Source: Neorhizobium populisoli (GTDB lineage: Bacteria; Pseudomonadota; Alphaproteobacteria; Rhizobiales; Rhizobiaceae). Taken from it: a stretch of DNA of 64,000 nt. Location: positions 1 through 64,000 of the forward strand of contig NZ_JAHYCB010000013.1 of assembly GCF_019430945.1 (NCBI RefSeq), in the 5' to 3' direction. Shown piece after piece: positions 1 to 8,391 of this stretch. The position numbers and the translations under genes were made by a program. Position 1 is the first letter of the stretch; every line of letters starts with the position of its first letter. Below the pieces are notes generated by a model. The model was not told where the DNA came from. It did not search any database and saw only the letters and a list, made by a program, of their open reading frames with translations.

Positions 1-119
1 ATCCGCCGCAGATCGCGCTCGCTCATCGCTATCAATCCCATCTGCAAACTCCCAGGCATCATTCAGACCCGGGGAGTGTGACATTCCAACTTTGCAGAAA
101 CAGGACATTCTAACTTTGC
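1..119 (-). mobile_element. Left end of an ISNCY-like insertion sequence, partial
   Basis: The minus strand starts a reading frame at about position 41 or 26 and runs out of the window. Its first residues include MSERDLRR, which resembles the N-terminus of ISNCY-family transposases. Upstream lie two 16-base direct repeats of the form GACATTCYAACTTTGC at 80-95 and 104-119, which fits the terminal repeats of such elements. Only the element end is visible, so neither family nor integrity can be settled. It could equally be a relic, given the broken lysE gene immediately beside it. Confidence 0.45.
80..119. repeat. Tandem 16-bp direct repeats at IS end
   Basis: Two copies of GACATTCYAACTTTGC start at 80 and 104, a 24-base period, and differ at one position. 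They lie between the putative transposase start and the interrupted lysE remnant, so they probably mark the outer end of the element and may be transposase binding sites. Confidence 0.5.
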
Positions 120-316
120 GGCTACACTCAATTATCAGATAAGGTAAATTATGGAACTCAACAGGAGGATACTGCGGGGTTCCAAAGATCCTGGGCTTTT
201 GGCGTGTCAGCCATTAGCCAAGTGGCGCGGAGTTTTGGATGGAGGTATCGTCTTTCGATTGCTGGAGCTGGTCTGGTGCGGCGGACACCGCCCCGGCAGC
301 ACCTTCCTTAGATATC

Positions 317-615
317 GTGATCGACCTAACAACCTACCTGACCTACACTGCAGGTTCCGCGGCTCAATTCTGATCCCGGGTCCGGCAGTGGTCTTCGTGC
401 TCGCCCGACGCATTAGTGGTGGACAACGGGTGGGGATCGCGCCGGGGTTCGGTGTCGCATTCGGCAACCTCGTTCACACGCTCATGGCGACGCTCGGTCT
501 GTCTGCGATCCTGATGACGTCGGCCCTCACCTTTGAAATCGTCAAATATGCGGGCGTCGCCTATCTCGTTTACCTTGGCATCCGTCGGATGCGCCTGACC
601 GCCGCCAAGACTTAG
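317..615 (+). pseudogene. LysE/RhtB-family exporter remnant
   Basis: The plus strand reads VIDLTTYLTYTAGSAA from a possible GTG at 317. It then shifts frame near 360 and continues as ILIPGPAVVFVLARR, a glycine-rich loop and two hydrophobic segments ending in YLVYLGIRRMRL. This is the N-terminal half of a LysE/RhtB amino-acid exporter, a family of about 205 residues with the conserved PGP motif in helix 1. The stop at 613-615 removes the C-terminal half. The frameshift plus truncation beside an insertion-sequence end marks it as non-functional. Confidence 0.7.
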
Positions 616-699
616 CTATTATGGTCTATGTCACCCGGCACGATAGGTGGAGGGCTACCGATGCGGCTTTGATGCGCCAGTTGGGACCGCCCAACAAGC

Positions 700-840
700 C
701 CCCGGAAGCAGCCGGCTTCCTGAGCCAAAGTGACGCCTGCCGCATTGGCTTCCTCGACCATGGCGGCGTTTTGCTGGGTCACCTGATCTATCTGATTGAC
801 GGCGGGATTGACCTCCGCAAGACCAACTGACTGTTCCCGC
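700..840 (-). pseudogene. Methyl-accepting chemotaxis protein C-terminal fragment
   Basis: One minus-strand frame encodes EQSVGLAEVNPAVNQIDQ, then QQNAAMVEE and LAQEAG. This is the methylation-helix end of an MCP signalling domain and closely matches the same stretch of the intact receptor ending at 3838. No start, hairpin tip or membrane part is present in frame, so this is a relic of about 45 residues, probably left from a duplicated receptor gene. Confidence 0.65.
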
Positions 841-999
841 GCCGAGCTGGTTGATAGCGACCACATACGACTCGATTGTCTGCAGCGCCAGCGGCTGGTC
901 ACGTCCCTGGACGATGAGATCCAGGCCAAGAAAGTTAGATAAGACTTGAGAATCGCCACCCGAATCCCATGTGCAGGTAAAAGCATATTGGAGGTTTCG

Positions 1000-1200
1000 A
1001 TGGCGACCGAACGTGACGAGTGGATCAAAGAGCGTGCCTACACGCTATGGGAGCTGGCCGGCCGGCCACATGGCCAGGACGGCGAACACTGGCGCCAGGC
1101 GAACGCAGAATGGGAGGCTGGAGCCCAGAAAGCGGAAACCAGCAGGGCGAGTGCGCGACTGGTGAACGATTTCCCCATCAATCAGGCCAATCAAGCCTGA
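1000..1200 (+). CDS. DUF2934 family small protein
   Basis: This 66-residue soluble protein starts at an ATG preceded by TTGGAGG at good spacing. The N-terminal half carries the DUF2934 pattern: a charged start, IKERAYTLWELAGRP, a glycine-histidine turn and WRQAEW-like residues. DUF2934 proteins are common in rhizobia, often near stress genes, and their function is unknown. Its stop codon abuts the convergent stop of the DUF982 gene. The family call is good; nothing can be said about its role beyond that context. Confidence 0.7.
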   Translation: MATERDEWIKERAYTLWELAGRPHGQDGEHWRQANAEWEAGAQKAETSRASARLVNDFPINQANQA

Positions 1201-1467
1201 TCAAAGATCTGTTTTGAAGCGGTACTCCGCATAAGCAGCTATAAATGTGTCGCGCGAACGGCCAAGGTGGGCCTGGCTGCGCATTGCAGCGTTGCAGGCT
1301 GCAACGGCCGCCCAGTAAGCCTGCCCGGACTGGCGGCCGAAGTCGTGCTGAAGATAGCGCAAGGCCTCGCGCGGTCCCCGGATCGCTCGATCGTCGAACA
1401 TTTCCGCCCGGACGAAAACCGGGTCTTCCCAGGCGATGCCGAATGCAACTTCAATGACAGAGTTCAA
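1201..1467 (-). CDS. DUF982 family protein
   Basis: An 88-residue protein with the DUF982 layout: a tryptophan-containing start (IAWEDPVFV), a GPREAL segment preceding a predicted helix, a central tyrosine-alanine helix and a C-terminal FIAAYAEYRF. DUF982 is nearly confined to Rhizobiales and has no known activity. The start is a TTG placed seven bases after AAAGGA; no in-frame ATG follows near the beginning, so TTG is likely real. A second, diverged DUF982 protein is encoded at 55921-56214. Confidence 0.65.
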   Translation of the reverse strand: MNSVIEVAFGIAWEDPVFVRAEMFDDRAIRGPREALRYLQHDFGRQSGQAYWAAVAACNAAMRSQAHLGRSRDTFIAAYAEYRFKTDL

Positions 1468-1560
1468 GGCTTTTCCTTTCGGTTAAGCCCCCGCGTTCAC
1501 CGTTATACGCGGAAAATGTGTCAAATAATCAAAATTTTGCTGCGATGCGAGAATAACGGG

Positions 1561-1585
1561 GGAACGATCTCGACGCGCCACGGTT
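1561..1585 (+). promoter_or_regulatory. EcfG/RpoE2-type promoter motif
   Basis: GGAAC at 1561-1565 and GTT at 1583-1585 are separated by exactly 17 bases, the pattern of the alphaproteobacterial general stress sigma factor EcfG. It lies 20 bases before the ATG at 1606, which would leave a very short leader that just includes the ribosome-binding site. Assigned by motif match only. Confidence 0.45.
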
Positions 1586-1605
1586 TGGCGGCAAAGGAGA
1601 TTGCC

Positions 1606-1887
1606 ATGCTTAAATACCTTCTCTCCGCCATGATCCTAGCCGTCACAACTACGCCACCTGTGTTGGCACAGGGCACTGGCACGTCCAGTTCAACGACCTC
1701 TTCGGCGCCCCAGGGGAACAAGCCGAGTGCGAGCAATCCTGCAGCTGCCGGTCAGCCTGACATTTCCGTCACTAACAGTGTAAGCGACCAGGAAGCGTGC
1801 AAAACGACGCCGCATACAAACGCCCAGCGACCCAAGACGCCCGGCTCTCAAGCTGAACCTCAGCCACAGGCGCGTTGCCAGAAGTAG
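1606..1887 (+). CDS. Small secreted Ser/Thr/Pro-rich protein
   Basis: A 93-residue protein with a Sec signal peptide (MLKYLL, a hydrophobic core, cleavage after VLAQ at about residue 22), then a low-complexity mature part rich in Ser, Thr, Pro, Gln and Asn with two cysteines. The ATG has AAAGGAGA six bases upstream. It resembles the secreted protein encoded at 57848-58144 in size, signal peptide, composition and the C-terminal cysteine region, and both have a GGAAC-N17-GTT motif upstream. Function unknown; a periplasmic or surface stress protein is an inference. Confidence 0.6.
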   Translation: MLKYLLSAMILAVTTTPPVLAQGTGTSSSTTSSAPQGNKPSASNPAAAGQPDISVTNSVSDQEACKTTPHTNAQRPKTPGSQAEPQPQARCQK

Positions 1888-2324
1888 GTGGTTCGTACCG
1901 GTCGGTCCTCGGAGTTCATCGCCCCGACGATCGCGGCGTGCAAGACCTATATATCGTTGGGTTGTCAATCCAGCGCACGGTCTGGAATATGGCGTAAACA
2001 TCCGGTTCATAGGCATCCGGTAGAATACAACGAACAGGATGGAGGCCGCGGCCAGTGCATTCGCAGTGGATCCGATGTCCCGTCGCGCAAACGTTGATCG
2101 ACGACGGCTACAACTGGTCGGTAATTTTGAGCCAGGCAACTGCGTCAGCATTGGATGTAAAAGAGCCTACTTCAATACCCAAACCATAAAGAGCGTCTTC
2201 GGCATCAAGGATGACGAAGACCCATCTTTTTCGATCAGAGCCTTAGCAACGTTTTTCATAGCAGTTGGTTTTGGCCCGTTCGGGGCAATGTCAACATTCT
2301 TGTTGAGTGATGCAATAGGCAGGT
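1888..2324. other. Intergenic stretch without a supported gene
   Basis: No frame here has a convincing start, ribosome-binding site and protein-like composition together. On the minus strand, at about 2113-2230, a short frame reads RWVFVILDAEDALYG and continues for some 25 residues to a stop. It has no good start and may be the tail of a lost gene downstream of kaiB. Confidence 0.4.
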
Positions 2325-2596
2325 TTAGGAGCTTCCATCGGGTTTGCTCAGAAATCCGATTACGTCCAGATTGGCAGGGTCACCGACGATCTTGCGCAAC
2401 GGTGGCGGCAGATCACCAAGCAGCGCGGCAGCGCCACCAGATCCTTTTCGCAAGCCACCTCCCGGCGCTGGCGCACGTCCACCAGCTCGATTGCGTACTC
2501 GCCTGGTGTATGGCGCTCGCAGGCCGCTTGCAGGTTTTTGTAGGCTGCGACCGAGCGCGGGTGCTTGCCATTCACAAAAAGAACCAGCTGCTTCAT
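2325..2596 (-). pseudogene. KaiB-like thioredoxin-fold protein, frameshifted
   Basis: From the ATG at 2596 the product reads KQLVLFVNGKHPRSVAAYKN and on through YAIELVDV to EKDLVALP, the N-terminal two thirds of a KaiB family protein. Near position 2426 one base appears to be missing. In the next frame the expected ending resumes as LLGDLPPPLRKIVGDPANLD, followed by a short tail and TAA at 2325. Joined, it would be about 90 residues, the usual length. KaiB-like proteins in non-cyanobacteria partner KaiC-like ATPases or act in stress responses, but no kaiC is visible beside it. The lesion may be a true mutation or a single-base sequencing error. Confidence 0.7.
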
Positions 2597-2735
2597 TCGT
2601 TATCGGGCGCCGGAGAGATAACGTTCTTCCGACATGCTGCCTGCGAAGACGATCGGTCCTTCCCCATACGGTGTCGACGTCGCCATTCAGGCGCGGTCGT
2701 TGAGTCCGCGCTTCATATCCCGTGCCGGCCGCGAT

Positions 2736-2757
2736 GGCGGGCTCGAAAGAGCCCGCC
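2736..2757 (-). terminator. Hairpin downstream of the PPOX gene
   Basis: GGCGGGCTC and GAGCCCGCC form a perfect 9-bp stem closed by GAAA, 23 bases past the stop of the PPOX-fold gene. There is no T tract on the minus side, so it is either a weak terminator or an RNA-stabilising hairpin. Confidence 0.4.
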
Positions 2758-2780
2758 GCACTATGCCGATATAGTTTCGC

Positions 2781-3263
2781 TTACATCTGCACCTTGGCAT
2801 TTTCGCCCATGTCGGGCTTTGCGCTCGTCACTGCAGCCGCCGCCATCTTTATGTAGCTCAGCACCGTGCCGGGACTGTCCCAATATTCGGCGGCGGACGG
2901 CGTGACCTTCAGGATCCGGATCGACGGATCGTCGGCATTGTCCCACCAGGCCTTGGCCGGCGTCGCCCAGAGATCGCGGATTTTCCGCCGATCGTTCTGG
3001 ACCTCCGCCGTTCCGGAGATCGAGACGTATTTCTGACCCTTGCTGTCGGCGAACGCCAGGCAGACGTTCGGGTGGCGGGCAACCTCGTCATCCTTGTGAC
3101 TGGCAACGTCGGTCAGGAAATAGAAGGCGTTGTCGATCCTCTCCGCATAAGCCGACATGGGGCGCGCCTTCAGATCAGTTCCGGCCTGTGTCGTCAGCAT
3201 GCAGAAACCGATCTTCTCGGCCAAATCCCATACCTTGCTGTTGTCGTCGTCGTTGGTCGCCAT
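2781..3263 (-). CDS. Pyridoxamine 5'-phosphate oxidase-fold general stress protein
   Basis: A 160-residue cytosolic protein of the PPOX-like split-barrel, general stress protein 26 type. The N-terminal region contains VWDLAEKIGFCMLTT, followed by RPMSAY, FYFLTD, HPNVCLAFAD and the YVSISGTAEV strand typical of this FMN-binding fold. The C-terminal region has LRVTPSAAEYWD-like residues. The ATG at 3263 follows GGAG at good spacing; an upstream extension in frame lacks a site. An EcfG-type promoter motif lies 41 bases before the start, which agrees with stress induction. The exact cofactor and reaction are unknown. Confidence 0.85.
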   Translation of the reverse strand: MATNDDDNSKVWDLAEKIGFCMLTTQAGTDLKARPMSAYAERIDNAFYFLTDVASHKDDEVARHPNVCLAFADSKGQKYVSISGTAEVQNDRRKIRDLWATPAKAWWDNADDPSIRILKVTPSAAEYWDSPGTVLSYIKMAAAAVTSAKPDMGENAKVQM

Positions 3264-3303
3264 TCGTTTTCTCCTTCGGCTCCGTATCTTGTAGAGCGGA
3301 CAG

Positions 3304-3328
3304 AACGACAATCGGATGTCCCGGTTCC
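3304..3328 (-). promoter_or_regulatory. EcfG/RpoE2-type promoter motif
   Basis: On the minus strand GGAAC (3328-3324) and CGTT (ending at 3304) are spaced as in EcfG promoters, with 17 bases between GGAAC and GTT. It lies at the right distance from the PPOX gene start at 3263 and fits the stress-protein identity of that gene. Confidence 0.6.
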
Positions 3329-3580
3329 ATCACACGGAAACCATTCCTAACGGCGCCAGGTTCTTAGCAGCTACAGCTCAAAAGACTGGAGCGGCGCTTT
3401 ATCCTTCCGAGCGTATTCCTCACTAGACAAGCAGTTGACGGTGAAGACCAGCGGCTTAAGCTCACCCAGCCTGATATGCTGCAGACGTCTGAGCGATCAT
3501 TTCAAGGCGCTATATAAAGGTTCGATGGGACGAACCTGCGACGGGTCGGTTTGGGTGCCGCCGAGGGCATGTAATTTGCC

Positions 3581-3706
3581 AGACCCCGAGGACCGGTGAC
3601 GATCGATGCCGAATCCGGCGACATCATCCAGAGCATCTATATGCGCAAGGTCGAGCGGATCGATGGCGAACTCTACAACAACGAGTTGAAGGCCTTGAGG
3701 CGGTGA
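3581..3706 (+). pseudogene. C-terminal relic of a branched-chain amino acid ABC binding protein
   Basis: The plus strand reads RPRGPVTIDAESGDIIQSIY and then MRKVERIDGELYNNE to a TGA at 3706. This matches the last 40 or so residues of LivK-type substrate-binding proteins, where a PRGP motif precedes the final strands. No upstream sequence in any frame restores the rest of the roughly 400-residue protein. A LivF-type ATPase relic occurs at 55307-55485. The remaining part of 3264-3755 holds no other gene that I can support. Confidence 0.55.
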
Positions 3707-3755
3707 AAGACCCCGCCTGGTAAAAGGCGGAGATTTGCAACCACCCAGAAAAGAA

Positions 3756-3781
3756 AAGGGCGGCACAGGCCGCCCTTTTTT
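3756..3781 (-). terminator. Rho-independent terminator of the chemoreceptor gene
   Basis: AAGGGCGGC, loop ACAG and GCCGCCCTT form a perfect 9-bp stem. The plus strand has six T residues after it and the minus strand has TTCTTTT, so it can act both ways. It sits 57 bases beyond the stop of the receptor gene that ends at 3838. Confidence 0.75.
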
Positions 3782-3837
3782 GGCTCTGGCGCGCCATGCT
3801 TCTCAAAAGAATGCACAGCGGGGCCCAAATGGCTTTC

Positions 3838-6138
3838 TCAGAATTCCTGCCAGTCATCCGTCGATTGAGCGACCGCGGCATTGCCGCGCGAGACCGGTGC
3901 GCGGGCGATCGCCGGGCGGCTCGGCGCTGGGGCAGCCGGACGAGCCGGGGTAGCTACCGGTGCCCGCATGCGGGCGGCAGTGTCGCGCAGCTGGCTGCCT
4001 GCACCACCACCGCCGAACTGGAACTGCGAGAGAAGATCGCTGAGCTTGGCGCTTTCCTGCGCAAGACCGGCGCCGGCAGCATTCATCTCTTCAACCATCG
4101 CCGCGTTCTGCTGGGTCGACTGGTCCATATGGTTGACCGCAGTATTGACCTGCGCAAGACCGACCGACTGTTCCTGAGCGGCGGTCGCGATCGCATCCAT
4201 ATGCGAGGTCACCGTCCGGACCAGCTGCTCGATGGCAGCAAGCCCCTCGCCCGTATCGCTGACCAGCTTGACGCCTTCGGACACGGCCACGGCCGAATTC
4301 GAGATCAGGCCCTTAATCTCCTTGGCGGCATTTGCCGAACGCTGTGCCAGTTCACGGACTTCCTGAGCGACGACGGCAAACCCCTTTCCGGCCTCGCCGG
4401 CACGAGCCGCCTCGACGCCCGCATTCAGCGCCAGAAGGTTGGTCTGGAAGGCAATCTCGTCGATGACGCCGATGATCTGGCCGATCTGCTGCGACGACTT
4501 CTCGATCCGCTCCATGGCTGCGACCGCATTGCGGACCACCTGGCCGGACTGGTCGGCGCGGATGCGGGCATCCCGCACCACATCGCGGGCTTCGGCGGTG
4601 CGCTTCGACGTCGAGACGACGTTGGAGGTGATCTCCTCCAGTGCCGCGGCGGTCTCTTCCAGCGAGGCGGCCTGCTGTTCGGTACGCTTCGACAGATTGT
4701 CGGATGCGTCCGAGATTTCCTTCGAGCCGCTGTTGACGGTCGATACCGAGTTGCCAACGCTCAAGAGCGCGTCGCGCAGCTGGCGAACGGAAGTGTTGAA
4801 GTCATGGCGCAGGCTTTCGAACTGCGGCGCCAGTTGATCATGCACTTCGCATTGCATGTCACCATCGGCGAGGCGGCGCAGGTTCGTAGCCAGCGCGCCG
4901 GTCGCTTGGGTAAGCTTGGCCTGGGCTTCAGCCTCGGTCATCTGCTGTAGCTCGATCCGCTCGGCTTCCGAACGACGACGGGTCGCGTCTGCTTCTGCCT
5001 CGAGCTGATAGTTGCGGATGGCGGCTTCGCGGAACACTTCCACCGAGCGGGCCATGTCGCCGATCTCGTCCTTGCGGTCGCTATAGGGGATCGCCTCATC
5101 CGTATTACCTGCCGCAAGGCTCGACATCCGTTCGCCGATGCGGCGGATCGACTTAGACAGCAGACGCGCGATCGCGACCGACATACCAATCGCCGCGATG
5201 ACGAAAGCACCGAGCACTGTCAGTGCAGTCACCAGCGAGGAATAGGCGTCCTCGAGTTTCGACACGGCATTGGCATGGACGGAGCCTGCGGTATCGATCA
5301 GCAACTGTCCGACGAAATCGCGGCGCTCTGCCATCGTCTTGGTCCAGATGTCGAGATCGGCAGGCACCGGGGTATAGGCGGTATTCTTCGACATTTCGTC
5401 GATCTTCTGCTGAAGCCCACGCCCAGCAGGAGACTGCATAAAGGTATCCAGCCGCGACACGACGGCAGGGTTGACGAACTCACGCACGAGCTGGCCATAA
5501 ATGCGGATCTGGGTCGTCGCGGCACCCAGACGCGCGAACTCCTCAAGCGACAAGGTCCCGTTCTTGACATATTGCATGCCGATCCGGTTCAGGACCAGAT
5601 AACCTTCATTGAACTGCAGAAATGCGTTGTAGCCCGTAACGCCCTGCTGCAGGTCACGATCTTCCATGATGTTGCCGGCACGTGCCGTAACCTGGATCGA
5701 CGCCGCGGAAATCGGCTGCATGTAGAGGAGCGGCATCATCGCATCGATCGGGCCGGCATCCACCTTGGAGCGGAATTCGGCGAGCTTTGCATATCGCTCG
5801 TCAAGGCCACGCTTGATGCCCGACAGGATCTGGTCATCGTAACCGGCCGAAATAACGTCGCCATAGCTTGCCACGATTGCCTTATAGGCAGCATCCGTCT
5901 TCTGGCGCATCTGCGGGCGCTGGTCGGGCGAAGATGCACTTTCCACCGGCAAGGCGAGCATAAGCTGTCCGCCTGCTCCGGCCAGACGCTCCAGCGCTGC
6001 TGCGCCGCTCAGCTTCTGGTAATTGCGGAACTCGTCCCGGATGACGATCGCACCAAGCACTGCAACAGCCGCCAACGGTACGATCGCAAGAACCGTCAAA
6101 AGCGCGCGAAAAGAAAGAGACCACAACAATCTGGTCAT
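3838..6138 (-). CDS. Methyl-accepting chemotaxis protein with NIT-like sensor
   Basis: A 766-residue transmembrane chemoreceptor. TM1 spans about residues 9-31 and TM2 about 305-330; they enclose a helical periplasmic domain of some 270 residues resembling the nitrate/nitrite-sensing (NIT) type. Two HAMP-like segments follow, then a full signalling domain with the hairpin tip [20 protein letters not shown] and flanking methylation helices. The chain ends in an Ala/Pro-rich linker and DDWQEF, like the C-terminal tether that binds CheR and CheB. The start chosen (MTRLLW) follows AGGGG and places TM1 at the N-terminus; a longer frame begins 21 codons earlier. It is monocistronic with its own terminator. 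The ligand is an inference. Confidence 0.9.
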   Translation of the reverse strand: MTRLLWSLSFRALLTVLAIVPLAAVAVLGAIVIRDEFRNYQKLSGAAALERLAGAGGQLMLALPVESASSPDQRPQMRQKTDAAYKAIVASYGDVISAGYDDQILSGIKRGLDERYAKLAEFRSKVDAGPIDAMMPLLYMQPISAASIQVTARAGNIMEDRDLQQGVTGYNAFLQFNEGYLVLNRIGMQYVKNGTLSLEEFARLGAATTQIRIYGQLVREFVNPAVVSRLDTFMQSPAGRGLQQKIDEMSKNTAYTPVPADLDIWTKTMAERRDFVGQLLIDTAGSVHANAVSKLEDAYSSLVTALTVLGAFVIAAIGMSVAIARLLSKSIRRIGERMSSLAAGNTDEAIPYSDRKDEIGDMARSVEVFREAAIRNYQLEAEADATRRRSEAERIELQQMTEAEAQAKLTQATGALATNLRRLADGDMQCEVHDQLAPQFESLRHDFNTSVRQLRDALLSVGNSVSTVNSGSKEISDASDNLSKRTEQQAASLEETAAALEEITSNVVSTSKRTAEARDVVRDARIRADQSGQVVRNAVAAMERIEKSSQQIGQIIGVIDEIAFQTNLLALNAGVEAARAGEAGKGFAVVAQEVRELAQRSANAAKEIKGLISNSAVAVSEGVKLVSDTGEGLAAIEQLVRTVTSHMDAIATAAQEQSVGLAQVNTAVNHMDQSTQQNAAMVEEMNAAGAGLAQESAKLSDLLSQFQFGGGGAGSQLRDTAARMRAPVATPARPAAPAPSRPAIARAPVSRGNAAVAQSTDDWQEF

Positions 6139-6387
6139 GCAAACCCCTGATAGAAACACCCGGGCAACGCAAACTCGATTGCTGCCCGATCCTGGTGGCA
6201 AACATAAACATCAGATGGTTATAAATTACTTTAGACTTGTATTCGTTCGGCACGGAGATGACGTGGAATGAGGTTGACGACGCGATGATAGATGCCGGAT
6301 CACCACGCTACGAATGCTCAATATATCATCCATTGCCGCCAGTTAAGATCCAAGGCATAACGGTTCGCCAAAACGGAACGTGACGAG

Positions 6388-6975
6388 ATGGACAAAAAAT
6401 TCGATATTGGCGCCCGGCTGAATTCCATGCGTATAGCGGCAGGCCTTTCCCAGCGCCAGCTTGCAGAACGCGCCGGCGTGCCGCATGCGCAGATTTCCCA
6501 GGTCGAGACCAACAAGGTCAGCCCGTCCGTCTCGACCCTGAGAAAGATCTTGAGCGGTCTTGGCGTCGGCATGGGAGACTTTTTCGAACCCGAGCGCAGC
6601 CCGCCGAAAGGACCGTTCTTTTCCGCGCATGAACTTGTTGATCTGACGTCGCAAATCGCCGCATCGCCAATTTCTGGCGGAACCGACGGTACGCTTGTTT
6701 TCCGACAGATCGGTGATGCGCGGGCTCATAACCTGCAAATTCTTCACGAAGTGTATGAGCCGAATGCAGATACGGGAGATACGCTTCTCCAGCATGCCTC
6801 TGCGGAAGGTGGGTATGTAGTTGAAGGCGAGCTTGAGCTTACCGTGGGCGATGATGTGCGCGTACTGAAGGCCGGCGAGGCCTATCTGTTCGACAGCCGC
6901 GTGCCGCATCGCTTCCGCAATCTTTCGGATCGCCGCACGATCGTCATCTCGGCCTGCTCCCCGCCATATCTCTGA
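6388..6975 (+). CDS. XRE-family regulator with C-terminal cupin domain
   Basis: A 195-residue cytosolic regulator. Residues 8-62 form a Cro/CI helix-turn-helix (RQLAERAGVPHAQISQVE is the recognition region). Residues 110-190 form a cupin barrel with HASAEGGYVVEGELEL and VPHRFRN. PuuR-type regulators of this architecture bind amines or amino acids in the cupin and control catabolic genes. It is followed at once by an aminotransferase gene. A perfect inverted repeat in the 75-base gap and a matching half site (TGCTCA, 6315-6320) before its own start suggest it represses both. Ligand unknown. Confidence 0.85.
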   Translation: MDKKFDIGARLNSMRIAAGLSQRQLAERAGVPHAQISQVETNKVSPSVSTLRKILSGLGVGMGDFFEPERSPPKGPFFSAHELVDLTSQIAASPISGGTDGTLVFRQIGDARAHNLQILHEVYEPNADTGDTLLQHASAEGGYVVEGELELTVGDDVRVLKAGEAYLFDSRVPHRFRNLSDRRTIVISACSPPYL

Positions 6976-6990
6976 TTCCATCGAACAGCA

Positions 6991-7012
6991 CTTGCTCAAA
7001 ATAATGAGCAAG
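6991..7012. promoter_or_regulatory. Inverted repeat, probable operator of the XRE-cupin regulator
   Basis: CTTGCTCA and TGAGCAAG are perfect 8-base arms separated by AAATAA, between the regulator stop and the aminotransferase start at 7051. A related half site, TGCTCAATATATCA, occurs at 6315-6328 upstream of the regulator. Position and symmetry suggest an operator; this has not been shown. Confidence 0.5.
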
Positions 7013-7050
7013 ATTATAGCTTGGTCATCGACCTAAAGAGGGATGTTTGG

Positions 7051-8358
7051 ATGACCGCCTCCAGTGATTTGCATTCGCGTCGGAAGTCTGCCGTAGCAGG
7101 CGGCGTTGGCACCAGAGAGATTTTTGCCGAGAAAGCACTGAATGCCGAACTCTGGGACGTGGACGGCAGGCGCTTTATCGACTTCGCGGCCGGCATTGCA
7201 GTCAACAATACCGGGCATCGCAACCCGACTGTCATGAAGGCGGTTGCCGAACAGGCTGAGCGCTTTACCCATACCTGCTTCCATGTGGCGCCGTACGAAG
7301 GATATGTCCGTCTTGCCGAACGGCTGAACGCGATTGCGCCGACGGGTGCCGACAACCGCACCATGCTGGTCACCACTGGCGCCGAAGCCGTCGAGAATGC
7401 CGTGAAGATCGCCCGCGCCTATACCGGACGCGCTGGCGTCATCGCCTTTTCCGGCGCTTTTCACGGCCGCACCATGCTCGGCATGGCGCTGACCGGAAAG
7501 GTTATGCCCTACAAGAAGAACTTCGGTCCTTTCCCGGCCGAGATCTATCATGCGCCCTTCCCCAATCCGTTTCTTGGCTATTCGACGGAACAGGCTATCG
7601 CGGAGCTTGAGCGGCTCTTTGTGTCTGAGGTCGATCCGGAGCGGATCGCGGCCTTCATCGTCGAGCCTATCCAGGGTGAAGGCGGCTTCAACGTGGCACC
7701 AACGGAGTTCCTGATGCAATTGCGCGAGATTGCGGACAGTTACGGGATCCTGCTGATCGCCGACGAAGTCCAGGCCGGGATGGCACGCACCGGCAAGATG
7801 TTTGGCTTTGAACACGCAGGCGTGAAGCCCGATCTCGTCACCATGGCCAAGGGTCTCGCCGGCGGTTTTCCGCTGTCTGCCGTAACCGGCAAAACGAAGA
7901 TCATGAACGCGGCGCACCCGGGTGGACTCGGCGGCACCTATGCCGGAAATCCGCTGTCCGTCGCAGCTGCCAATGCCGTTCTGGACGTTATCGACAACGA
8001 AAAACTCTGTGATCGCGCCGCCGAAGTCGGCCGCCGGATCACCGCACGTCTCAATTCGATTGCGTCCCGCCAGGGCATGGAACCTATCGGCGACGTGCGC
8101 GGGCTTGGCGCAATGGTGGCTTTCGAGCTGGTGGAGGATCGTCAGTCCAAGGCCGCAGCACCGCAGATCACCAATCGTATCATCGCCGAGGCAGAAAACC
8201 GCGGGCTGATCCTGCTTTCTTGCGGAACACGGCTCAATGTGGTCCGTTTGCTGCCGCCGTTGACGATAGAATGGGAGGTGCTCGAAGAAGGCCTTGCCGT
8301 CCTCGAGGCTTCCATTGAAGCGGCATTCTCGGGTGCCGGCGCTTCGGCTGCAGCGTAA
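7051..8358 (+). CDS. gabT: 4-aminobutyrate-type aminotransferase (class III)
   Basis: A 435-residue PLP enzyme of the class III, GabT-like family: transfers the amino group of GABA or a similar omega-amine to 2-oxoglutarate. Visible are GIAVNNTGHRNP near the N-terminus, TTGAEAVENAVKIAR, FHGRT, the EPIQGEGGF motif, DEVQAG and the PLP lysine in MAKGLAGGFP at about residue 265, then GTYAGNPLS. The ATG at 7051 follows AAAGAGGGA; an in-frame extension of ten codons lacks a site. It follows the XRE-cupin gene and precedes a TPP enzyme, so it probably forms a three-gene operon. Substrate could be GABA, beta-alanine or another amine. Confidence 0.85.
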   Translation: MTASSDLHSRRKSAVAGGVGTREIFAEKALNAELWDVDGRRFIDFAAGIAVNNTGHRNPTVMKAVAEQAERFTHTCFHVAPYEGYVRLAERLNAIAPTGADNRTMLVTTGAEAVENAVKIARAYTGRAGVIAFSGAFHGRTMLGMALTGKVMPYKKNFGPFPAEIYHAPFPNPFLGYSTEQAIAELERLFVSEVDPERIAAFIVEPIQGEGGFNVAPTEFLMQLREIADSYGILLIADEVQAGMARTGKMFGFEHAGVKPDLVTMAKGLAGGFPLSAVTGKTKIMNAAHPGGLGGTYAGNPLSVAAANAVLDVIDNEKLCDRAAEVGRRITARLNSIASRQGMEPIGDVRGLGAMVAFELVEDRQSKAAAPQITNRIIAEAENRGLILLSCGTRLNVVRLLPPLTIEWEVLEEGLAVLEASIEAAFSGAGASAAA

Positions 8359-8391
8359 GCAGCACCGATCGGATCAGGAAAGGAAAAGCGC

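Noticed and set aside
3796-4950. Long plus-strand open frame opposite the chemoreceptor
   Set aside because: It is a shadow of the receptor gene: the composition is Arg/Asp/Leu-rich without fold signatures and the opposite strand encodes a perfect MCP.
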